Origin: Phnomibacter ginsenosidimutans
GTDB lineage: Bacteria; Bacteroidota; Bacteroidia; Chitinophagales; Chitinophagaceae
Length of the DNA stretch: 64,000 nt
Direction: 5' to 3'
Assembly: GCF_009740285.1 (NCBI RefSeq)
Contig: NZ_CP046566.1
Span: 3,324,658-3,388,657 of the forward strand
Below are positions 10,002 through 19,021 of the stretch, one piece after another (the first letter of the stretch is position 1; each line of letters begins with the position of its first letter). The translations under genes were made by a program, and so were the position numbers. The notes under the pieces were generated by a model, which saw only the letters and a program-made list of their open reading frames with translations, was not told where the DNA came from and searched no databases.

Positions 10002-10412
10002 TTACTGCATGTTGCCCATTTCCATAATGGTATGCCACTCCGCTTCAGTAACGGGGCAAACCGACAAACGTCCTTGCCGGATAAGTGCCAGATTGGACAA
10101 AGCCGGCTCTGCTTTCATTTCGGCCAGTGTCACCGGCTTTTTAAAAGCTTTCACGGGCTTCAAATCCACCACTACCCAGTTGGGGTCTTCGGTGGTCGGA
10201 TCCTGATAATGCTCCTTCGCCACTTTGGCAATGCCTACAATGGCCAGGCCTTCGTTGGAATGATAAAAAAATACTTCATCCCCTTTTTGCATGGCCTTCA
10301 AATTGTTGCGGGCCTGATAGTTGCGTACACCATCCCAAAAGGTTTGTTTGTCTTTTACAAACTGATCCCAGCTGTATTTAAACGGTTCTGATTTTACCAG
10401 CCAATAAGCCAT
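10002..10412 (-). CDS. EVE-domain protein
   Basis: A 136-residue single-domain protein: MAYWLVKSEPFKYSWDQF, TFWDGVRNYQARNNLKAMQKGD and VFFYHSN are the standard EVE blocks. EVE belongs to the PUA-like fold and is thought to bind modified bases in RNA or DNA; the target here is unknown. Stands alone, with its own terminator. Confidence 0.9.
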   Translation of the reverse strand: MAYWLVKSEPFKYSWDQFVKDKQTFWDGVRNYQARNNLKAMQKGDEVFFYHSNEGLAIVGIAKVAKEHYQDPTTEDPNWVVVDLKPVKAFKKPVTLAEMKAEPALSNLALIRQGRLSVCPVTEAEWHTIMEMGNMQ

Positions 10413-10638
10413 AGTTATAAGTAGTGGTTATGTGTAAATAGAAGTGCCAAAATTAAGAGAATGCGAGAGTGTTGTGGTACAAAACAACAGGAGCATCCCG
10501 TTTAGCTTCAACAGTTATTTCCATTAACAAATATTTTCCAATCAGGTTCAATCCAACCTGGAGCACCGGGCGTAATTGGATGCGTTGATTACATGTAAAC
10601 ATCAATCCTCCATTAAAAATCATTCTAAAAAAAACGGT
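10413..10638. other. divergent intergenic region
   Basis: 226 bases between the EVE and FAS1 starts. No gene or clear hairpin terminator. AT-rich toward the FAS1 start; promoters for both directions are expected but I cannot assign them. Confidence 0.3.
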
Positions 10639-11196
10639 ATGAAACTGACCAAACAATTTTTCGCAGCGGCTATTGCTTCTTTGCTTTTTGTAGGCGCACA
10701 AGCACAAAAAGAAAACACCAAAATGGTAGGCGGCGCTGCCATGTACCCTTCTAAAAACATTGTAGAAAATGCGGTAAACTCAGCCGACCACACTACTCTG
10801 GTGGCTGCTGTAAAAGCTGCCGGACTGGTAGAAACCTTGCAGGGAGCTGGGCCTTTCACAGTATTTGCGCCGAACAACGCAGCCTTTGGTATGCTGCCAG
10901 CAGGAACGGTAGAAACACTGCTGAAGCCTGAAAACAAAGCCACGCTGACAGCTGTACTCACTTACCATGTAGTAGCGGGTAAGTACGATGCCAAAAGCAT
11001 TTTGGGTCTCATTAAAAAAGGTAACGGTAAGGCAGTGCTGACAACTGTTCAAGGTGGTAAACTCACCGCTACAACCGACGGCAAAACCGTCATGCTGACA
11101 GACGAAAAAGGTGGCATGTCGCATGTAACCATTGCTGATGTATTTCAGAGCAACGGTGTAATTCATGTGGTAGACCATGTGGTACTGCCGAAGTAA
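10639..11196 (+). CDS. secreted FAS1 (fasciclin) domain protein
   Basis: A 185-residue protein with signal peptide (MKLTKQFFAAAIASLLFVGAQAQ) and one FAS1 domain: VAAVKAAGLVETLQGAGPFT, VFAPNNAAF, LTYHVVAGKY and VIHVVDHVVLPK. FAS1 proteins mediate adhesion or bind ligands outside the cytoplasm. The start at 10639 gives the signal peptide directly; an upstream in-frame ATG at 10576 would add 21 polar residues. A second FAS1 protein with two domains lies at 36.9 kb. Confidence 0.92.
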   Translation: MKLTKQFFAAAIASLLFVGAQAQKENTKMVGGAAMYPSKNIVENAVNSADHTTLVAAVKAAGLVETLQGAGPFTVFAPNNAAFGMLPAGTVETLLKPENKATLTAVLTYHVVAGKYDAKSILGLIKKGNGKAVLTTVQGGKLTATTDGKTVMLTDEKGGMSHVTIADVFQSNGVIHVVDHVVLPK

Positions 11197-11240
11197 GATG
11201 TTTGATGTTAGATGTACGATGTCTGATAGCTGATATGGCT
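11197..11240. repeat. degenerate GATGT-type intergenic filler
   Basis: Short iterated GATGTT/GATGTA words. Its 18 bases at 11211-11228 recur at 16311-16328 with one mismatch, and GATGTTAGATG recurs in reverse at 41975-41985. Confidence 0.5.
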
Positions 11241-11289
11241 TTCAGTTTTTACTAGTAAGTTCATTACAACGCTACATCATCTCCTACTA

Positions 11290-11325
11290 AAAGCGGCTGT
11301 CTCAACAATGTGAGACAGCCGCTTT
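11290..11325. terminator. bidirectional terminator hairpin
   Basis: Perfect 15-bp stem (11290-11304 with 11311-11325) with a 6-base loop between the convergent FAS1 and Fe-S protein genes. Nearly the same stem occurs at 25616-25651. Confidence 0.7.
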
Positions 11326-11403
11326 CAATTGATGCATATCAACAATTAACTTCATTGTATTTCATGGCATATTAGCACATTAGCTAATTCGCACATTTGT
11401 TGT

Positions 11404-12121
11404 TTACTCACTCGCCAGCACATCGGCCAAATGCAGCACTTGTAGCTCAATTCCTTTTTTCTTAGCTACACCATCTATGTGCATGAGGCAACTCATATCG
11501 GTGCTCACCAGGTATTGTGCGTTGGTAGCTGCAGCATTCGTTACTTTCTGATCGGCCATGGCGCCGCTGATGGCATCAAACTTCACGGCAAAGCTGCCGC
11601 CGAAGCCACAGCAGGTTTCTACATCGTTCATTTCAGTCAGCGTCAATCCACGTACGTTAGCCAGCAAGGTGCGTGGCTCTTGTTTAATGCCCACTTCCCG
11701 CAAACCTGCGCAGCTGTCGTGATAGGTAACCACGCCTTCAAACCTGGCACCTACATCGGTGATGTGCAATTGATTCACCAAAAAATCGGAGAACTCAAAT
11801 ACCCGCTTGCTCAAAGCATCGGCCTGACCACTGTACATACTATTGGCAAAGAGCTGCGGGTAATAATTTTTTACAAAGCCAATGCAACTGGCGCTGGGTG
11901 CCACCACCACTGCATCATCCGCAAAATCTTGCAAAAACTTTTTACAAACGTCTTTTGCATCTTCCTGAAAACTCGGCGTTGAAAGCCGGCTGACCACAGC
12001 AGGTTTGGTTGGCATTGTAGCTTACATCGCAGCCTACTTTGCGCAACACTTTCACCATATTAAACGCCACGCCGGGATACAACTGATCTATAAAACAAGG
12101 AACGAACAATTGAACTTTCAT
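11404..12121 (-). CDS. LldE/LutA-type (Fe-S)-binding protein, frameshifted
   Basis: Cysteine-rich protein with two CCG domains, as in the LutA/LldE subunit of L-lactate oxidation and GlcF-like proteins. Motifs are VQLFVPCFIDQLYP, QTCCGQPAFN, YHDSCAGLRE and ETCCGFGGSFAVKF. The minus strand has TTTT at 11968-11971 where TTT is needed; the N-terminal ~60 residues and the rest are therefore in different frames. Corrected length is 238 residues, normal for LldE. Start ATG at 12121. The usual partners LldF/LldG are not next to it, so the substrate is not certain. Confidence 0.88.
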
Positions 12122-12201
12122 GATGATAGGGATTGCAGAAATTGGTGAATGTATTAACTCGTAAACCCGTGAACTTGTGAACGTTTCAACTATATGGCTG
12201 A

Positions 12202-12690
12202 TTATCCTTCTAATCCTCTTTTCGCCGCAATCATTTGCAAAGCAGTAATAGCTGCCTCTTCCCCTTTGTGACCATGCTTGCCGCCAATGCGTTCTTGTGC
12301 CTGCTCATCTGTTAGCACCGTCAGCACACCATAAATCACAGGCGAGGGTAACATAATATTGAGTTGAGTAATGCCTTGTGTGATGCTTTGGCATACATAA
12401 TCGAAATGCGGTGTATCGCCTTTGATGACACAAGCAAACGCAATGTAAGCATCAGCATAATCGTTGGCGCTGTTGGCCAGTTGATGCACCATGTAAGGCA
12501 CTTCTACAGCACCAGGCACAGTGTACGAATGCACATCAGTAATGCCTGCCGCAGCCAGCACCCGCAAAGCGCCAGCTTCCAGTTTGTTGGTGATGGCCGC
12601 ATTCCATGCGGTTTTTACAATGGCGATACGCACCGGTGAAATCAATTGTGGTACCGATGCCAGCAATGCTGCATTTCCTATACTTGCCAT
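12202..12690 (-). CDS. ribH: 6,7-dimethyl-8-ribityllumazine synthase
   Basis: Riboflavin pathway enzyme that condenses 5-amino-6-ribitylaminouracil with dihydroxybutanone phosphate. Signs are VPGAVEVPYMVHQLA, AFACVIKGDTPHFDYVCQS (with the catalytic His) and PVIYGVLTV followed by RIGGKHGHKGEEAA. The ATG at 12690 (MASIGNAALL) gives 162 residues, the usual length. It follows the TPR gene by 91 bases, likely co-transcribed. Confidence 0.95.
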   Translation of the reverse strand: MASIGNAALLASVPQLISPVRIAIVKTAWNAAITNKLEAGALRVLAAAGITDVHSYTVPGAVEVPYMVHQLANSANDYADAYIAFACVIKGDTPHFDYVCQSITQGITQLNIMLPSPVIYGVLTVLTDEQAQERIGGKHGHKGEEAAITALQMIAAKRGLEG

Positions 12691-12781
12691 ATCTGATATT
12701 GCGAGGGTTGAATTGTTTGCTAAGAACAAAAATAGCGACCCACACTGAGCCGCTATTTGTTGAAAATATTTTTCGCCGGCA

Positions 12782-13471
12782 TTAATCTACCGAACCCAAA
12801 CGAGCCAGGTATTTGTCTACCTGAAAACCACGGTCGGTGCGGGGATATTTGCTTTTGATTTCTTTGTAATACTTGATAGCGTCGTCGTTTTTGCCGAGGG
12901 TTTCGCTCAGCAAGGCAGCACGAAACAGGTTTTCGGCACTCAACGCCTGCTGCTCAGGATAATGCGTACCCGCTTTGGCATACATACCTACAGCTTCCGC
13001 CTTTTTGCCCTGCTCTGCATAAGCATCGGCCAAACGAGAGTAAGCCAGTGCCTGAATTTCTTTAGCATCGGTGCTAAAGTCTTTCAGATAGCTTTCTGCT
13101 TTTTTGAAATCGCCGAGACGCAGGTTACAAACGCCAGCATAAAACTTAGCGAGGTTGCCCACTTTGGTGCCGCCATAGGTGCTGGCCACTTTTTCAAAAC
13201 CGGGGTACTGACCGTCGCCGTTCAATGCCAGCTTCAGGCTATCCTGCTGAAAGTATTGCTGCGCATGCCAGATGGCATCGGCAGCTTTTTCTTCCTGCGG
13301 TTGTGCATACAATTTTTGATAGCCATAATAACCACCAATCAAAATGATGATGGCGCTGCCAACATAAACAATGGGCTTGCTGAATTTTGCCCAAAAGCCC
13401 TGTGCTTTGGCAATCACTTTGGCTGAGTCGTCGACTACTTCTTCAAACTGGATGTTCTTATTATCCGACAT
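12782..13471 (-). CDS. membrane-anchored tetratricopeptide repeat protein
   Basis: A 229-residue protein with a cytoplasmic N-terminus (~33 residues), one membrane helix (PIVYVGSAIIILIGGYYGY) and then TPR-type helical repeats (NLAKFYAGVCNLRLGDFKKA, YSRLADAYAEQGKKAEAVGMY, RAALLSETLGKNDDAIKYYK). The layout matches YfgM/Tol-Pal-associated TPR proteins, which act as periplasmic scaffolds or chaperones. Exact role unknown. Followed by ribH and preceded by pdhA on the same strand. Confidence 0.85.
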   Translation of the reverse strand: MSDNKNIQFEEVVDDSAKVIAKAQGFWAKFSKPIVYVGSAIIILIGGYYGYQKLYAQPQEEKAADAIWHAQQYFQQDSLKLALNGDGQYPGFEKVASTYGGTKVGNLAKFYAGVCNLRLGDFKKAESYLKDFSTDAKEIQALAYSRLADAYAEQGKKAEAVGMYAKAGTHYPEQQALSAENLFRAALLSETLGKNDDAIKYYKEIKSKYPRTDRGFQVDKYLARLGSVD

Positions 13472-13523
13472 GATTAATTGTTGTGCTTAGAAATGGAATA
13501 AAACAATCGTTGAAATAAAAGGC

Positions 13524-14522
13524 TTAATCGTTTACGAACAAATAAGGTTCGTCCACGGCATATACATCTTTCAATACTTCGCTGTCATCGGGCCATGGGC
13601 TCTCTTCTGCAAACTTCACACTGTCTTCTACCACGGCATCTACACGTTGGTGAATGGCGTCGAGTTCTTCTTCGGTAGCCAAACCTTCGGTACGGATGGT
13701 CATCAAAATTTGCTCGATGGGGTCACGCTGCTTGTATTCTTCTACCTCTTCTTTGGTCCGGTATTTCTGAGGGTCAGAAATAGAGTGGCCTTTGTAGCGG
13801 TACGTTTTCATTTCGAGCAGTGTGGGGCCGCCACCTTCACGGGCACGTTTTACAGCACGTTCTACGGCTTCGTGTACGGCTTCGGGGTGCATGCCATCCA
13901 CCGCATCGCCGGGCATATCGTATGCATCGGCCAGGGTGTAAATATCTCTTACGTTAGAAGTACGCTCTACCGAGGTACCCATAGCGTAGTTGTTGTTTTC
14001 GCAAATGAAGATCACGGGGAGCTTCCAGGTCATAGCCATGTTGAACACTTCGTGCAACATGCCCTGACGGGCAGCACCATCACCAAAGAAGGCGAGGGCT
14101 ACATTATCGGTGCCTCTGTATTGCTCGGCAAATGCGAGGCCAGCACCGGTACCAATTTGGGCACCCACAATACCGTGGCCGCCAAAGAAGTAATGCTCTT
14201 TGCTAAAGAAGTGCATGCTACCACCTTTACCCTTGGCACAGCCGGTGGCTTTGCCGTACAGTTCGGCCATGCACGACTGAGGCGACATACCCTTGGCAAT
14301 AGCCAAACCGTGGTCGCGGTAGCCGGTCACAAATGGATCTTCCAAACGGGTGGCGGTCATACAACCGGCGGCAATGGCTTCCTGGCCAATGTAGGCATGG
14401 AAAAAGCCACGGATTTTGCCGGCCATTTTATACATTTCTTCTGCCTTCAGCTCAAACTGACGAATCAACAACATCAGTTCGTACCAGTACAGGTAGGTTT
14501 CTTTGGTGAATTTCTTGGCCAT
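13524..14522 (-). CDS. pdhA: pyruvate dehydrogenase E1 component, alpha subunit
   Basis: Thiamine-diphosphate subunit of the pyruvate dehydrogenase complex. The ThDP motif is clear: FFGDGAARQGMLHEVFNMA through FICENNNYAMGT. ARNH-region equivalents include FFGGHGIVGAQIGTGAGLA, and YRYKGHSISDPQKYRTKEE is the phosphorylation-loop region. Length 332 is typical for the alpha2beta2 type. The beta subunit is coded separately at 35.8 kb. AAGGAG lies just before the ATG, one of the few strong ribosome-binding sites in this window, and TATATTTG lies 19 bases upstream. Confidence 0.96.
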   Translation of the reverse strand: MAKKFTKETYLYWYELMLLIRQFELKAEEMYKMAGKIRGFFHAYIGQEAIAAGCMTATRLEDPFVTGYRDHGLAIAKGMSPQSCMAELYGKATGCAKGKGGSMHFFSKEHYFFGGHGIVGAQIGTGAGLAFAEQYRGTDNVALAFFGDGAARQGMLHEVFNMAMTWKLPVIFICENNNYAMGTSVERTSNVRDIYTLADAYDMPGDAVDGMHPEAVHEAVERAVKRAREGGGPTLLEMKTYRYKGHSISDPQKYRTKEEVEEYKQRDPIEQILMTIRTEGLATEEELDAIHQRVDAVVEDSVKFAEESPWPDDSEVLKDVYAVDEPYLFVND

Positions 14523-14541
14523 ACTCCTTCAAAATGAGCCG

Positions 14542-14549
14542 CAAATATA
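14542..14549 (-). promoter_or_regulatory. -7 box of pdhA
   Basis: TATATTTG, exact TAnnTTTG match, 19 bases before the pdhA ATG. Confidence 0.5.
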
Positions 14550-14839
14550 GGTGGGAAGACCGAAACTGAAGAGCACTGCCCCCGCTAGTTTTCATGGCTA
14601 CGTTGCCGGATGTGGGGTTTCGGGGAAAAAGCGGCTTTTTTTGAACCACGAAGACGCAAAGACAAGCAAGGAGCACGTAGTGTTTCTGAAAAGTTTGTGG
14701 TTTGAGGTTTTTAGTTTGTCGTTGGCAAAGCAATCATCATATCAACCACAAACCAAAAACCAAAAACATTGAACCATCCCGCAGCTCCACTACCAACTAC
14801 CATCTACCATCTATCAACTATTCCTCTACCTTGCGCCCC
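14550..14839. other. intergenic region between pdhA and recF
   Basis: No gene seen. Contains a dispersed repeat with TTGAACCACGAAGAC at 14636-14661 and, at about 14745-14830, low-complexity AACCAAAA/ACCATCTACC words. The recF start is preceded by TACCTTGC at 14828-14835. Confidence 0.4.
14636..14661 (+). repeat. dispersed repeat containing AACCACGAAGAC
   Basis: A run of seven T followed by GAACCACGAAGACGCAA. The reverse complement occurs at 60641-60664 with one difference. Confidence 0.6.
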
Positions 14840-15940
14840 ATGCTCCGGCTGCAGCACATATCGGCATTTCAGTTTAAAAACCACTTTTCGGCACAACAGG
14901 CTTTTGCCAAAAAAGTGGTGGGCATTTGTGGCGCCAACGGGGCTGGCAAAACCAACCTGCTGGATGCCATTTACTACCTCTGTTTTACCAAAAGCTATTT
15001 TGCCGGCAGCGATGCCGCCCTGGTGCACCACGGTCAGGCGGGCTTTCGGGTGGCGGGCAAGTTTGCCATTGGCAGCAGCACCGCACAAGTAGTGTGTGTG
15101 CTCCGCGAAACGGGTAAAAAAGAAATCAGCTGGAACGAAGAGCCCTACCCCAAAGTGAGTGCCCATGTGGGCCGGCTGCCCGCTGTCATCATTGCGCCGG
15201 ATGATGTAGAACTTATTACCGGTGGCAGCGAAACCCGCCGCCGCCTGATGGATGGGCTGCTCTGCCAAATCAATCCGCAATACCTGCAGCAACTGATGGA
15301 GTACAACAAGCTGCTGCAACAGCGCAACAGCCTGCTGAAACAAATGGCCGAAACTGGCAGCAAACAAAACAGTCTGCTGGAAATTTTGAACGAACAACTG
15401 GCCACGAGAGCTGTATTTGTGCTGCAGGCAAGGTATCAATTGTTGCAACAGTTTTTGCCGCAGGCAGAACAACATTATAAACTCATTGCTGGTGGACAAG
15501 AACATGTAGCGTTTAGCTATCAGGCTTGCTTACCTGCCAACACCGACAGTAGTAACTACCTTGCATTGCTGCAGCAGGCTTTGCCCAAAGATTTGGCACT
15601 GCAACGCACTACAGCAGGCATACACCGCGACGACCTGCAACTGCTATTGGAAGGCCAACCGTTTAAACAACTGGCCAGCCAGGGCCAACGCAAAAGTTTG
15701 CTCTTTGCACTCAAGCTCACCGAATACGAATGGCTGCAACAACACAAGGGCTTTGCACCGCTGCTGCTGCTGGATGATGTGTTTGAAAAACTCGACAACC
15801 ACCGCATGACCAATCTGCTGCGGGAAGTGTGTGTAGAAAAACAAGGACAGGTGTTTATTACCGATACCCACCGCGACCGGCTGGAGGCACAACTCTCCGC
15901 CATCGGTGCCGATTACGACATCATTGAAATTGCCCCCTGA
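14840..15940 (+). CDS. recF: DNA replication and repair protein RecF
   Basis: SMC-like ATPase that binds gapped DNA and helps load RecA. Walker A is GANGAGKTNL at residues 31-40; the signature/Walker B region is ASQGQRKSLLFALKLTEY and LLLLDDVFEKLD, followed by VFITDTH. Length 366 residues fits RecF. The ATG at 14840 is chosen because homology begins there (MLRLQHISAFQFKNH). DUF721 follows 44 bases downstream, an arrangement usual in Bacteroidota. Confidence 0.95.
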   Translation: MLRLQHISAFQFKNHFSAQQAFAKKVVGICGANGAGKTNLLDAIYYLCFTKSYFAGSDAALVHHGQAGFRVAGKFAIGSSTAQVVCVLRETGKKEISWNEEPYPKVSAHVGRLPAVIIAPDDVELITGGSETRRRLMDGLLCQINPQYLQQLMEYNKLLQQRNSLLKQMAETGSKQNSLLEILNEQLATRAVFVLQARYQLLQQFLPQAEQHYKLIAGGQEHVAFSYQACLPANTDSSNYLALLQQALPKDLALQRTTAGIHRDDLQLLLEGQPFKQLASQGQRKSLLFALKLTEYEWLQQHKGFAPLLLLDDVFEKLDNHRMTNLLREVCVEKQGQVFITDTHRDRLEAQLSAIGADYDIIEIAP

Positions 15941-15984
15941 GCAACTGGAATTTTGTTACTTTGATTTCTCAACCGACCGACCAC

Positions 15985-16269
15985 ATGAACAGCGAAATGA
16001 ATATGGGTGAAGCCATGCAGGCCTTTTTGAATAAAAGCAAATTGAAAAAAGGCATACAGGCTCAGCAACTCACCGAAGTGTGGGAAAACATGATGGGCAA
16101 AACGGTGGCCCGCTATACCGAGAAATTACAATTGGTGAATCATACATTATTCATCAGTACCCATGTGGCACCACTGCGCCACGAACTGATGTATCAGCGG
16201 GAAACCATCATGCAACGGGTAAATGAAATACTCGGTGCCGATACGGTGAAGGAAGTAGTGATTAGGTAA
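15985..16269 (+). CDS. DUF721 (DciA-like) protein
   Basis: A 94-residue protein with the DUF721 core: LNKSKLKKGIQAQQLTEVWE, NMMGKTVARYTEKLQL and HTLFISTHVAPLRHEL. Some DUF721 proteins (DciA) load the replicative helicase; whether this one does is inferred only. Start ATG at 15985; TTACTTTG at 15956-15963 may be its -7 box. Directly follows recF. Confidence 0.85.
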   Translation: MNSEMNMGEAMQAFLNKSKLKKGIQAQQLTEVWENMMGKTVARYTEKLQLVNHTLFISTHVAPLRHELMYQRETIMQRVNEILGADTVKEVVIR

Positions 16270-16462
16270 GAAGTGGGTAGTACGAGGTGCGAAGTAGAAG
16301 TATGATGGCTGATGTACGATGTCGGATATAGGTGGAAAGCATTTCAACGCACTATTCACCTCATTCATTGATGGTCATTTTCTATGCACTCCATTATTGC
16401 CTATTGCTTACTGCCTTTTCCCCAATTAACTAATCAACTCTTCAACCCGTCAACTCCATCTC
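16270..16462. other. intergenic region with filler repeats
   Basis: 193 bases without a gene. 16311-16328 repeats the GATGTACGATGT word seen at 11211; 16423-16462 has short AACTC/AACCC words. Confidence 0.4.
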
Positions 16463-16911
16463 CTACCCCTGCAAGGCTGCATCAAAATCGCCACGGGGCG
16501 AAGCAAAGAATTCTTCCAGCGAGAAGGATGGATAGAGCATCGCTTTCAGCAAATTGTTCATAGAGATAACACCTGCAAAGCGGTAGCCATCAAACACTGG
16601 CAGGTAGCGGGTGTGGTGCGAAATCATCAGCTGCATCATTTCGTGGCGGCTGCTATCGATAGATGCCGCAGGTAGTTTGGTGTCCATTACATCGGCCACC
16701 GTTTTTTCGGCTGCCTGCCAACCCGGCGTTGCCATCTTTTGCACCAATGCATGTTCCGTGAAAATGCCTTTGTATGCTCCTTTTTCCATCACCACCAAAA
16801 ACTGCGGTTGAGTGAGCTCAACAAATGAATGGCCTCCAGCACATTGTATTGCGGATGCACATAATTGAAAGCTGTAGATTTTTGACGGAGAATAGCGGCG
16901 GCGGTTGTCAT
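16463..16911 (-). CDS. CBS-domain pair protein, frameshifted
   Basis: Two CBS domains in tandem, presumably binding an adenosine nucleotide. The ATG at 16911 begins MTTAAAILRQKSTAFNYVHP, which aligns with the start of the neighbouring CBS protein. The frame breaks near 16816-16822. Adding one base after EAIHLL restores alignment with the paralogue at identical spacing (QPQFLVVMEKGAYKGIFTE against SYVIVMDGDVLKGIFSE) and a corrected length of about 149 residues. Second CBS: RHEMMQLMISHHTRYLPVFDG. Probably a tandem duplication with the next gene. Confidence 0.82.
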
Positions 16912-17018
16912 GGCAAAAGGATTTGAGGAATGCTTAAATTTCCCCAAAAACTTTTCCTGTCCGGGTGATGTTGCTCACCGGATTTCTGCTCATTTTTCCG
17001 TATATCAACAACGGCTGA

Positions 17019-17465
17019 TTAGTACACCGATCCCTCTTCTATCAGGCGGTCGGTAAGGCTGCTGTCGAACAGCGCTTCTTTGCTGCGCAAAGCTTCCCGA
17101 AGAATATCATGAATGGTGATGACGCCCAGCAACTGGCCGTTTTCTTCCACCGGCAGGTAGCGGCACTTATTGTCCAGAATGAGCTGGATACATTCTTCTA
17201 CCGTATGTTCCGGACTAATTTTTACCAGGGCCTTGGTCATGGCTTCTTTTACCGGACAGGTAGCGCTGCTTTTACCTTCCAGCGCCACATTGCGGCTATA
17301 ATTTCTTTCACTGAAAATACCTTTCAGCACATCGCCATCCATCACTATCACATAGCTCAGATTCACCTGTTTCATCAGGTGCAGGGCTTCTACTACCATG
17401 GCATTCGGAGCAATGATGTTGTTGGGCTTCGTCTTGTTGGCGAGCATGTCTGCAACAGTACGCAT
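17019..17465 (-). CDS. CBS-domain pair protein
   Basis: A 148-residue protein made of two CBS domains: MVVEALHLMKQVNLSYVIVM followed by GIFSERNYSRNV, and SPEHTVEECIQLILDNKCRY followed by GVITIHDILREAL. Stand-alone CBS pairs usually sense AMP, ATP or related ligands and regulate a partner; none is evident. Start at 17465 (MRTVADMLANKTK) matches the frame-corrected paralogue downstream. Located between tgt and that paralogue on the minus strand. Confidence 0.9.
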   Translation of the reverse strand: MRTVADMLANKTKPNNIIAPNAMVVEALHLMKQVNLSYVIVMDGDVLKGIFSERNYSRNVALEGKSSATCPVKEAMTKALVKISPEHTVEECIQLILDNKCRYLPVEENGQLLGVITIHDILREALRSKEALFDSSLTDRLIEEGSVY

Positions 17466-17565
17466 AATTGATTCTCGATTATTGTGGGAGGGTAAACTTA
17501 CGCCTTTGGCCAACGCACACCATCATGTGGTTTCGGCTTTTCGGCCAACAGCGGCTTGTTCCCGG

Positions 17566-18705
17566 TTACAGGCGTGTTTTCAGCACCGGAATCATTGCCC
17601 TTCTCCAGCTGTCGAAATCGCCGGCAATGATGTGCTCCCTCGCCTGCCCAATCAGCCACAGGTAAAAGCTCAGGTTTTGCATGCTGGCCAGCTGCAAGCC
17701 CAGTATCTCGCCGGCCTTAAACAGGTGCCGCACATAGGCTTTCGTGTAGTAATTGCTCACCCCATTGTCCAGCACTTCATCGAGTACAGAAAAATCTTTC
17801 TCCCATTTTTTGTTATCGATATTGATAACGCCCTTGCTGGTAAACAACATCGCATTGCGGCCATTGCGGGTGGGCATTACGCAGTCAAACATATCTACCC
17901 CATGGCTGATGCACTCCAGCAAATCCCAGGGGGTACCCACGCCCATAAGGTAGCGGGGCTTTTGCCAGGGCAGGTGCTCACAGCTCCAGGCGCAGTACTC
18001 GTACATCATTTCGGGCGGCTCGCCTACGCTGAGGCCACCAATGGCATTGCCCACCGCATTTTTGCTACTGATAAATTCTGCAGAAGCTTTGCGCAAATCT
18101 TTGTACGTACCACCTTGTACAATGGGAAACAGGTTTTGATCGTAGCCGTATTTCGGCTGCGTATCGGCCAGGCGGCCAATGCAGCGGTCGAGCCAGCGAT
18201 GCGTCAGGTGCATGCTATCCATAGCATACTTGTACTCGCTGGGGTACGGCGGACATTCATCAAACGCCATGATAATATCGGCGCCAATGCTGCGCTGAAT
18301 ATCCATCACCCGCTCCGGGGTAAACAGGAGTTTGCTGCCATCAATATGGCTGCGAAACGTAACGCCTTCTTCTTTGATTTTGCGCTGCGCCGCCAGGCTA
18401 AACACCTGATAGCCGCCACTATCTGTCAAAATTGGTTTGTGCCAGCCATTGAACTGATGCAGACCACCCGCTGCTTCCAGTACCTCGAGGCCGGGGCGCA
18501 GGTACAGGTGGTAGGTATTGCCCAAAATAATTTGCGCCTGCACCACATCGTGCAGTTGCTGCTGGGTAACGGCTTTTACCGTACCCACGGTGCCGACGGG
18601 CATAAATATGGGCGTCAGTATTTCGCCATGGTCGGTGGTTATTTTTCCTGCCCGGGCCTTGCTGGCGGCATCGGTATGTTGAAGCTCAAAAGATAATGCT
18701 GGCAT
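17566..18705 (-). CDS. tgt: tRNA-guanine transglycosylase (queuine tRNA-ribosyltransferase)
   Basis: Exchanges the wobble guanine of GU(N)-anticodon tRNAs for preQ1. Motifs: MPVGTVGTVKAVTQQQL, ILTDSGGYQVFSL (nucleophile/base pocket Asp), FPIVQGGTYKDLRK, GGLSVGEPPEMM and the C-terminal VDMFDCVMPTRNGRN. The four zinc ligands expected near the C-terminus (CxCxxC..H) are not visible: the corresponding stretch reads FDCVMP then NYYTKAYVRHLFKAGE, where only YTKAYVRHL is conserved. 379 residues, normal length. The ATG at 18705 lies 7 bases after a perfect TACCTTTG box, which fixes the start and argues against the longer upstream frame. Confidence 0.95.
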   Translation of the reverse strand: MPALSFELQHTDAASKARAGKITTDHGEILTPIFMPVGTVGTVKAVTQQQLHDVVQAQIILGNTYHLYLRPGLEVLEAAGGLHQFNGWHKPILTDSGGYQVFSLAAQRKIKEEGVTFRSHIDGSKLLFTPERVMDIQRSIGADIIMAFDECPPYPSEYKYAMDSMHLTHRWLDRCIGRLADTQPKYGYDQNLFPIVQGGTYKDLRKASAEFISSKNAVGNAIGGLSVGEPPEMMYEYCAWSCEHLPWQKPRYLMGVGTPWDLLECISHGVDMFDCVMPTRNGRNAMLFTSKGVINIDNKKWEKDFSVLDEVLDNGVSNYYTKAYVRHLFKAGEILGLQLASMQNLSFYLWLIGQAREHIIAGDFDSWRRAMIPVLKTRL

Positions 18706-18712
18706 AAGTGGG

Positions 18713-18720
18713 CAAAGGTA
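18713..18720 (-). promoter_or_regulatory. -7 box directly before tgt
   Basis: TACCTTTG, exact consensus, 7 bases from the ATG; implies a leader of at most a few bases. Confidence 0.5.
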
Positions 18721-18842
18721 AGGGGGCGAGGGAAAGGTTGAGGTTGATGTTGAGGACGAGGCTGAGGACAAGAACAAGGACAAGGATAAGGATAAGTTTG
18801 AGGGCAAGGACAAGGTTGAGAGAAAGGACGAGGACAAGCAAA
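18721..18842. repeat. purine-rich low-complexity tract upstream of tgt
   Basis: About 120 bases built from GAGGAC, GACAAG and GATAAG words. The plus strand is open from 18722 to a TGA at 18965 and would read as a Lys/Asp/Glu-rich peptide, but it has no start codon before 18908. No gene is called. Confidence 0.6.
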
Positions 18843-18903
18843 CGTTTGAAGTGAAGGTGGTACAGGAACTGCTGCGCCAAAATCGAAAGCGATTGCAGCA
18901 ATG

Positions 18904-18954
18904 CAAAATGTATAACCAGGTGAATTGCACTAACAACAATACAAAATGTATAAC
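18904..18954. repeat. 13-bp direct repeat CAAAATGTATAAC
   Basis: Copies at 18904-18916 and 18942-18954, 25 bases apart, at the left edge of the accessory island. Confidence 0.5.
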
Positions 18955-19021
18955 ACTAGAAGATTGAAATTCAATGATGTTACGTTAGGCCTTTTTGGAT
19001 AGGAGTATCATATTTTTACGT

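Noticed and set aside
10541-10575. tRNA-like T-arm (GGTTCAATCC) in the region before the FAS1 gene
   Set aside because: No matching acceptor stem, D-arm or anticodon arm can be built around it.
18984-18990. GTTAGGC, a canonical integron core site, before the first cassette-like unit
   Set aside because: A 7-base match is weak, it is not at the junction shared by the three units, and no integrase gene is present in the window.
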